A stretch of DNA of 64,000 nucleotides, from the NCBI GenBank assembly GCA_028456385.1, contig JALNQF010000030.1, positions 275,607-339,606 of the forward strand. Reading direction: 5' to 3'. A program made the translations under genes and the position numbers. The stretch is from Ophiosphaerella korrae. Its lineage: Eukaryota > Ascomycota > Dothideomycetes > Pleosporales > Phaeosphaeriaceae. This document shows, in pieces, positions 63,836-64,000 of the stretch (its first letter is position 1; every line of letters starts with the position of its first letter). A model generated the notes under the pieces. The model did not search any database and had not been told where the DNA came from. It saw nothing but the letters and a program-made list of their open reading frames with translations.

Positions 63836-64000
63836 ACGTATTCTATTAGCGAAGTAGCTATATTACTAAGATGGCTACTCTAAAACACACTAAAAAATCG
63901 AAAATTTAATATCTAATATCTCGACAACTATACTATAATAACTTCTAAAAATTTAATAGATTAAAGATTATATATAAAGTAGTAATCTATAAAATTTTTA
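63836..64000. mobile_element. start of an unidentified insertion in Z2
   Basis: Similarity between Z2 and Z1 ends abruptly after a TA, and new sequence starting ACGTATTC follows to the window edge. It keeps CA-rich words such as AACACACT and GACAAC, so it is less RIP-altered than its surroundings. A TA target would suit a Tc1/mariner-type element, but only 165 bases are visible. Confidence 0.4.

Overview
The window comes from a filamentous ascomycete, most likely a Dothideomycete of the Pleosporales type. Three things point there: genes with short introns (about 41-132 nt) that carry clear CTNAC/CTGAC-type branch sites, typical Pezizomycotina gene content, and a sharp change at about 34.6-34.9 kb from balanced-composition gene space to a TA-saturated block. 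That block has the look of repeat-induced point mutation (RIP).

Gene space (1-33,051). Left to right: a secreted GH92 alpha-mannosidase (758-3454, +); two tandem F-box/ankyrin-like paralogues, each broken by one in-frame stop and one frameshift (4232-5859 and 6399-7980, +); a long Ser/Pro/Gln-rich protein of unknown function (8945-12312, -); a p24/EMP24 cargo receptor (12898-13655, -); a USP7/Ubp15-type ubiquitin protease with an N-terminal MATH domain (14299-17957, -); a mitochondrial PDK/BCKDK-family kinase transcribed divergently from it (18808-20391, +); an unrecognised 695-residue protein (20860-23136, +); an NmrA-like NAD(P)-binding protein (24210-25223, +); an uncatalogued relic of a TAP-type alpha/beta hydrolase (25677-26284, +); a zinc alcohol/polyol dehydrogenase spliced from seven coding exons, including a 16-nt micro-exon and a GC-AG intron (26364-27696, -); a secreted GH43-like arabinosidase/xylosidase (28242-29270, -); the splicing factor Yju2 (29808-30671, -); and the APC/C TPR subunit Apc6/Cdc16/Cut9 (31101-33051, +). 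GH92, GH43 and the pentitol-type dehydrogenase fit a plant-polysaccharide lifestyle; the others are housekeeping genes.

Transition (33,052-34,885). A gene-free stretch holds a clean solo LTR (33702-33978) with a perfect ATAAA target-site duplication, then the 3' LTR of a minus-strand element (34625-34885). Both look free of RIP.

RIP block (34,886-64,000). No intact gene is present. Long terminal repeats and target duplications resolve it into a nest of Ty3/gypsy elements. Element X (minus) is split by Y (37834-53342, plus, TSD TCTTA). Y is split inside its integrase by Z1 (41892-50713, minus, TSD ACAAT). To the right of X's reverse transcriptase a second Z copy, Z2 (from 53645, plus), is itself split by W (55047-62175, plus, TSD CGACG). 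A further unidentified insertion starts at about 63836 and runs off the window. Relic gag knuckles, protease, reverse transcriptase, RNase H, integrase and chromodomains can be read through the stops. The uninterrupted Z1 copy supplies the empty site that explains W's mutated target duplication.

All exon junctions and alignments were made by eye from the sequence; no database search was run.
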